From positions 62,001 through 126,000 of the forward strand of contig JAMKCH010002975.1 of NCBI GenBank assembly GCA_023653785.1: DNA of 64,000 nt, read 5' to 3'. This DNA comes from Ophioderma brevispina. Its lineage: Eukaryota > Echinodermata > Ophiuroidea > Amphilepidida > Ophiodermatidae. The position numbers and the translations under genes are program-made. The notes below the pieces were generated by a model that saw only the letters and a program-made list of their open reading frames with translations, was not told the DNA's origin and made no database searches. This document shows, piece by piece, positions 59,433-64,000 of the stretch; position 1 is the stretch's first letter; the number at the start of each line of letters is the position of its first letter.

Positions 59433-60370
59433 ATAAGAGGGTTCTGAGAAAACATGTTTTCCGTACGAGCAGGCCACTGCCTTAGAAGAGGCATCCACCC
59501 CCCCCCCCATCTCTGACAACAGCCCGGTGAATCTCTGTTATCCCCCCCATGTTTCTACTAATCGGGATATCAACCTTGTCTGCTGTTTGATAACACAGTC
59601 CACGCATTAAACATTATCCAAATTTCGCGCTGAAAAAATTAAATCACATTTTTGGATGCAAACTAATAATAAAACATAAGTAAACAGTAAATTTAGTTTA
59701 TAAACTTGGTGAAATGAACAAATAGACTTTCTTCGTTTATTTTTTTTTACAAAGATTGCAGAAAAATAATATGGCCAGAATGCCGAAATACAACCTTTAA
59801 GAATTTAACACTTAAGATATAAGGTCTTCCTCACTCCGTTAGTATATACGTGACCCCCCCCCCCCCCCTCTGAAACCACTTTGCCGATGATTTTTTTTTT
59901 ACTCTGGTCATTGATGGGGTACATCAACACGACCATATAACAGGAAACGCGATATGAAAATCGTTGTAACCGATTCAAAATGGCGGTCCAAAAAACCGAT
60001 TTTTACAACGCGCACAAAATTTTCCGCCGCAAAAAAAAAAAATGAACACCACTTTCCCGAAAACTGTTTCCATAAATTAGTTTGGCCTCACATAGATAAC
60101 ATAATGACATTTGCATTACTGAAATAAATAACAAAGTTACTACCAGTACGATTTAAGGTGCAATAATTTTGAATTAGCATACCTGTAAAACGACCATGGT
60201 AAAAGTAATTTCCGTTTAAAAATGGTGCACGAAAAACAAAATGTTCGGTCCACGTGGACCCCCCGGACCCCCATACACTTATGTGTTAACTAATTATATT
60301 GAACGCTCATGTTCATTTTTCGCGAAGTTTCTACGAGCAGCTTAACGTTCTGCATCTTTTAATTCCCACT

Positions 60371-60433
60371 TTACCAATTTGAACAAGTTTGGTATCCGTT
60401 CGCACCCCCCCCTCTTTAAGAATCATGAGAGCC
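60371..60433 (-). pseudogene. Orphan copy of NTF2-like exon 3
   Basis: After an acceptor reading CCATTGACAG the minus strand gives ALMILKEGG, matching ALVILKEVA of exon 3 at 20138-20081, with flanks also alike. An eight-C run (60406-60413) shifts the frame compared with the 20-kb copy; one fewer base would restore a GGANGYQT-type reading and a stop at TAA (60373-60371). No exons 1-2 are found upstream on this strand; repeat R5 and the plus-strand LINE occupy that DNA. Confidence 0.5.
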
Positions 60434-60789
60434 CTGTCAATGGAAAACAATTGTAAGCAATCGAGAGCAAACAGTGGAATTTGCTTAGAGTAATAACACG
60501 CATCAACATCTTTCTCCATTCCTTCATAACACAACTATAGTCTTTATTTTATTCTTTCTATATTACATGTTTTAAAATAAAACAACAAATTAAAAACTTA
60601 CATAGCGGAGATCCACTACCCAAAAAGTTACAATGGGCCAAGAACTTGGTCAACTCACTTTCCCACCAAAATAAAAACATCAAAGACAAAATATTATAAC
60701 CATCACCTTTGCTTATTCGATGCAAAGTACATTGTTTTTTACTTCAATCATGACATAGAACTATTCTTTCAGGACATTGAAAATAATCT

Positions 60790-61145
60790 TAATCCTGTGG
60801 GTAATAAAATACAAGAACATAATTTTAACTTGTACCACACACGGGGGCCGTCGTTATGATGGGTGTGGGGGTGCAACACCCCCAGCGATCCTCAAGAATA
60901 TAGAATAGAATATAGAACACGAAAATAAGGAGAGAAAGAGAGAAAGATAAAAAGGGATAGAAAGAGAAAAGAGAAAAGAAGGGGAAGAAAGAAAGAAAAC
61001 AACATATAACGGGGTGCTTCATAACTCATAATATTGAACTCCAAATTTTTAGCATAAATCACATATCACATATATTTAAGAATGGCTTTCCCTCAAGCCA
61101 ACTATTTTTTTTCAAGTCTAGCCAACGGTAATCAGGAATTGTTTA
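60790..61145 (+). repeat. Dispersed repeat R5 with purine-rich tract, copy 2
   Basis: Counterpart of 42440-42800, same orientation, with CCCCCAGCGATCCTCAAGAA, the purine tract at 60896-61000 and AATGGCTTTCCCTCAAGCCAA. The order of landmarks is conserved. Confidence 0.75.
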
Positions 61146-61384
61146 AATGTCAAAAAAGAGCAACAGACACCAGACAGAACTCTCACACCGGCTTCTCAAG
61201 TACCGTTTCAATCGATTCATCTGGCATTACCTCAAAACCCAATAATGGCATGGTCTCTGAAAATATTCTTAAGTCCAGGTACTAACCCAGCAATTTGAAT
61301 CTGTGTTTACCTATGAATCGTTTGAAAACTGCGTGACATGTCTCACTAATCTCCCCTACATACTCTTCTATGCCTGTGTGGCCG

Positions 61385-61520
61385 GAGTTATGGTCCTCCG
61401 GGCTCACAGTCCGGAACAACGGTGACAATAGGGGCAATCGATTCAGTTGACTCTTCACCAAAATCTTAGTTTAAAAACGCTTTTCCGTTTGTCGTCTATT
61501 GCGCCCGGACTGTGTTCCTG
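61385..61520 (+). repeat. Dispersed repeat R4, copy 2
   Basis: Counterpart of 29815-29990 (GGGGCAATCGATTCAGTTGAC core). It runs directly into the LINE RT frame at about 61540. Confidence 0.5.
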
Positions 61521-62186
61521 CCGGACCCATATCTTCCCTTTCACATCCCGGACATAAACATACTCTCCTATGCCGGTGTTGAAAAGCTGCTGACTGACTT
61601 TGGACTCAAAATAAAGCCACAGGACCCACGCGTGCCTGCCGGCATCCTAAGATGGGGACAATGGAGATTGTGCGCCAGCCCAGGCCACATCTTTAGGAAA
61701 TCTCTTCAAAGACTGCCATTTTGCCATAAGAATTGGAGGTGCGCTACATCAACTCCACTTCAGAAAGGGATCCAAAACCAAACTAGCACCTATAGACCGA
61801 TTTCTCTTACGTCTATATTTTGTAGGTGTGAAGAGTGTGGTTCAATTCGAACAATCATGCAACATCTACAACCATCTACACCATTTTAATATCATTGACC
61901 GACCAACAACACAGCTTTTACCGAAATCGATCGTGCGAATCCCAACTTATCCTGACAATAAAATAACAAGCGGAAGCGGCGCAGACAGATGTACTCTAAG
62001 GACTTTCATCAAGGCATTTTGATGTTGTTCCACACCAGAGAATCTTGCCTAAAACTAAATTCCTTATGGTATCCAGGGACCGTACTTGGATTGCGAAACT
62101 TCCTGGACGCGTAGAAAGCAGAGGGTAGTTTTATAGTAGGTGAGTTTTTTCAACTGGGTACGTGTCAGAATCGGGCTGTTCCCCAA

Positions 62187-63193
62187 CCCAGACCAACCTA
62201 CAATAGAATTGGCCCAATATTGGTTTCCCATTGGCAATATTGACATTGGCATTAGCTTGTCCCGACGCAAATCCGAGCCAATATGGGTTCCCCCTTGGCA
62301 GTATTAGCATTGTGCATTAGCTTGTCGACCAATATCGACCAATATGGGTTCCCCATTGGAATATAGCATTGGCATTAGCTTGTCGACCAATATCGAGCCA
62401 ATATGGTTTCCCATTGGAAAATAGCATTGGCATTAGCTTGTCGACCAATATCGAGCCAAAATGGTTCCCATTGGCAATATTACATTGACATTACTTGTTG
62501 ACATTATTGGAGGCAATATTGGTTCCATTGGCACTCATTGGTCGAATGTTGTTAAGTGTGGGCGTGGTCTCAAACTAAGACCTGCATTTTTTCCAGGCAA
62601 AATGTTAGTGTTTTTGACGATTCTATTTGTCGAAGTTGATAAATGCAACTTTTTTTAATCACTATATAATTAGTATGATGCGTTTGGTTGATCATTTCAA
62701 GATATTTGATTAGGGAAGCAATGTAAACCCAACCATATTTCTCAAACATAGATATACTTGACTCCATAGAATGTACATGTCAGGAAAAAGTTAATTACCA
62801 ATGTTCAACATATTTTTTTGCATACTTTCCCTTCACTACCTTTTGTAATATAGCACTGCAAACACTTTCCCTTATCAAGAGGGAGGGGTCTGTCCTATAT
62901 ATGGGAGTGAATACAATTTTTAATTAAGTCTAATTAGTGCCTCATATTTTAATTGATTAATGTATGCCATTTTAATTTCCAGCAGAAATAATATTGGGCA
63001 AAATTGGTCAATATTGATCTATATTAGGGCCAGAGGTTGGCCTCTTTTTTATTGGCCCTTATTGTTATTGCCAATATTGCACGCATTCTAGGGCCAATGA
63101 GCAATATTTTTGGTACAATATTGTACCATATGTTGGCCAATAAAATTTCAATATGGGCTTATCTTTGCCAATATTGTGTCAATGTTGTCTGGG
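62187..63193. mobile_element. Non-autonomous inverted-repeat element inserted in the LINE
   Basis: Left end CCCAGACCAACCTACAATAG and right end, read in reverse, CCCAGACAACATTGACACAA form terminal inverted repeats. An AA lies on each side (62185-62186 and 63194-63195). Removing the element and one AA joins CCCCAA to GGCACTG, restoring VPQGT, the conserved RT motif. The interior has about 60-bp tandem repeats near the left end and GGCCAATATTG-type palindromes at both ends. No transposase frame is visible. Confidence 0.75.
62213..62550 (+). repeat. Tandem repeat, unit about 60 bp, inside the inserted element
   Basis: About five and a half units beginning AATATGGGTTCCCATTGGC-like, then AATATAGCATTGGCATTAGC, TTGTCGACCAATATCGAGCC. 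Units start near 62217, 62281, 62341, 62401, 62459 and 62515. The outer ones are most diverged. Confidence 0.85.
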
Positions 63194-64000
63194 AAGGCAC
63201 TGCCTTGGTCCACTATCTTTTCTTATTATGTACAATGACCTTTCTGACCAGTTCACCTCGACCGTGCGACTGTTTGCTGATGATGGCGTATATACAGAAG
63301 CATCAGCAACGACCACGACGCTTACCTTTTACAAATCTGACCTGTATTGACCCGCTGTAGCAGCGTGGCCCACACGGTGGTCAATAAGTTTAAGACCGAC
63401 AAAATGTTTTGTGCTAAGGTGACAATTTCAAGAAATCCGCAAAACCACTCATATACACTAAACAACCACACATTGCAGAAACAAATCTCACCATATCCTT
63501 GGTGTTGATTATCTCACAATGTGAAATGGAATTCTCATAAAAGATGATATATTCCATTGCGCTAATGCCACCAGAATTTGGGTTTTGTAAAAGAAATTTA
63601 AAGGCACTAAATCAATTTAAGAATCCCCTCCCCCTTGCACAATTACAGCCATTAGTAGACCTTCTTGGGGGGGGGGTGAGTACTTGTGTTGCATGTGGGA
63701 CTTATACAGTCTCCTTAACAGCTGATTTGTACATCGTCAGCTGGAGGCATGTTGGCCATTCGACACCCCCTTTGTGTGCAGTCACCAATTACAACTGGCA
63801 ATGTAGCGTATCTGGCATGTTACAAGACCTCCACTGTAAAACTTAGCAGACCGGAGAAAGATCGCCCGGCTCGCCGCCCTCCAGAAAGCTTGCCAGTTTT
63901 CACCTCGCCATTCCAATTGAAAATCTGCTGCACCCTGTAACTCGCCCAACCAGAAAATAACATAGTAATCTATATCAACATCTCAGCAAAACGGATACCT

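Larger units (their letters stand above)
57360..60480. repeat. Block homologous to 18740-20340
   Basis: Carries the same ordered landmarks as 18740-20340 (see that entry) over a longer distance, because about 1.4 kb of extra DNA (58150-59600) lies between TCCGATTACGAATATTACACT and ATCCAAATTTCGCGCTGAAAA. The extra DNA includes the tRNA-like sequence at 59362-59432 and a 97-codon ORF (58720-59013, minus) without a familiar motif. Confidence 0.75.
61540..63940 (+). mobile_element. LINE reverse transcriptase remnant, split by an insertion
   Basis: Plus-strand frames, with shifts: NILSYAGVEKLLTDF (61557-61600), VPAGILRWG (61637-61663), HIFRKSLQ (61687-61710), YRPISLTSI (61791-61817), a DVVPHQR-like FDxV box (62020-62040), FLDA.K.R (62100-62125), SG.VPQ (62171-62186); then after a 1,007-bp insertion GTALGPLSFLIMYNDL (63196-63243), RLFADD (63267-63284, catalytic FADD), NHSYTLNNHTLQK (63450-63485), GFCKRNLKA (63571-63600), YTVSLTADL (63703-63730) and MLQDLHCKT plus an RKIARLAALxKAC-like tail (63818-63900). 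These are the ordered RT motifs of an APE-type LINE (Jockey/CR1-like group). Stops and shifts make it inactive. Both halves are in register, showing it was one gene before the insertion. Confidence 0.85.

Overview
This window looks like AT-rich, repeat-dominated nuclear DNA from an invertebrate metazoan, probably marine. The signs are spliced exons with GT/AG borders, intron-bearing tRNA-Leu(CAA) genes, RNA-polymerase-III-type tRNA-like elements, decayed APE/RT-type LINEs, MITE-like inverted-repeat elements and many microsatellites. I cannot name the phylum. There is no operon structure, and no open frame long enough to be a convincing uninterrupted protein gene. Recently duplicated blocks differ mostly by one- or two-base insertions and deletions, often in homopolymers. 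This suggests a noisy long-read assembly, fast decay, or both, so frameshifts here should be read with caution.

Layout. 1-860: tRNA-Leu(CAA) copies and fragments on the minus strand. 884-5530: a repeat module, a CpG-rich patch and a large imperfect palindrome (3840-4545). 7680-7960: CA-rich DNA. 8080-10580: a decayed LINE (minus) with endonuclease, RT and C-terminal parts, bordered by an extreme C-tract (10629-10975). 12905-17442: an inverted copy of the repeat module, then a second tRNA-Leu array, ending with inverted units and degenerate tandem repeats. 18740-22165: a block carrying a three-exon minus-strand gene for an NTF2-like/SnoaL-like small protein (20081-21980). Its first two exons recur at 25290-26635, and its last exon recurs at 60371-60433.

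24079-24600, 26640-29403 and 29406-29747 are inverted-repeat elements; the last encloses a tRNA-like sequence. 34953-41259 is a head-to-tail 3.15-kb tandem duplication, each copy carrying the same MITE; a third, inverted MITE copy lies at 42098-42412. 41260-41960 is rich in AGGTCA-type half-sites. 43735-43918 is a minisatellite. 44035-44700 is a CR1/L2-like LINE tail (minus). 46-53 kb is G-rich, CA-rich and tandem-repeat DNA. 53676-54023 is an unassigned ORF. 55-60.5 kb holds diverged copies of repeats seen earlier, plus two tRNA-like elements. 61540-63940 is a plus-strand LINE RT gene split by a 1,007-bp inverted-repeat element (62187-63193) that itself holds about 60-bp tandem repeats.

The best candidates for new biology are the dispersed NTF2-like exon family, the precisely inserted 1-kb element inside the LINE, the CACTGTTA-ended MITE family, and the clustered intron-containing tRNA-Leu units.
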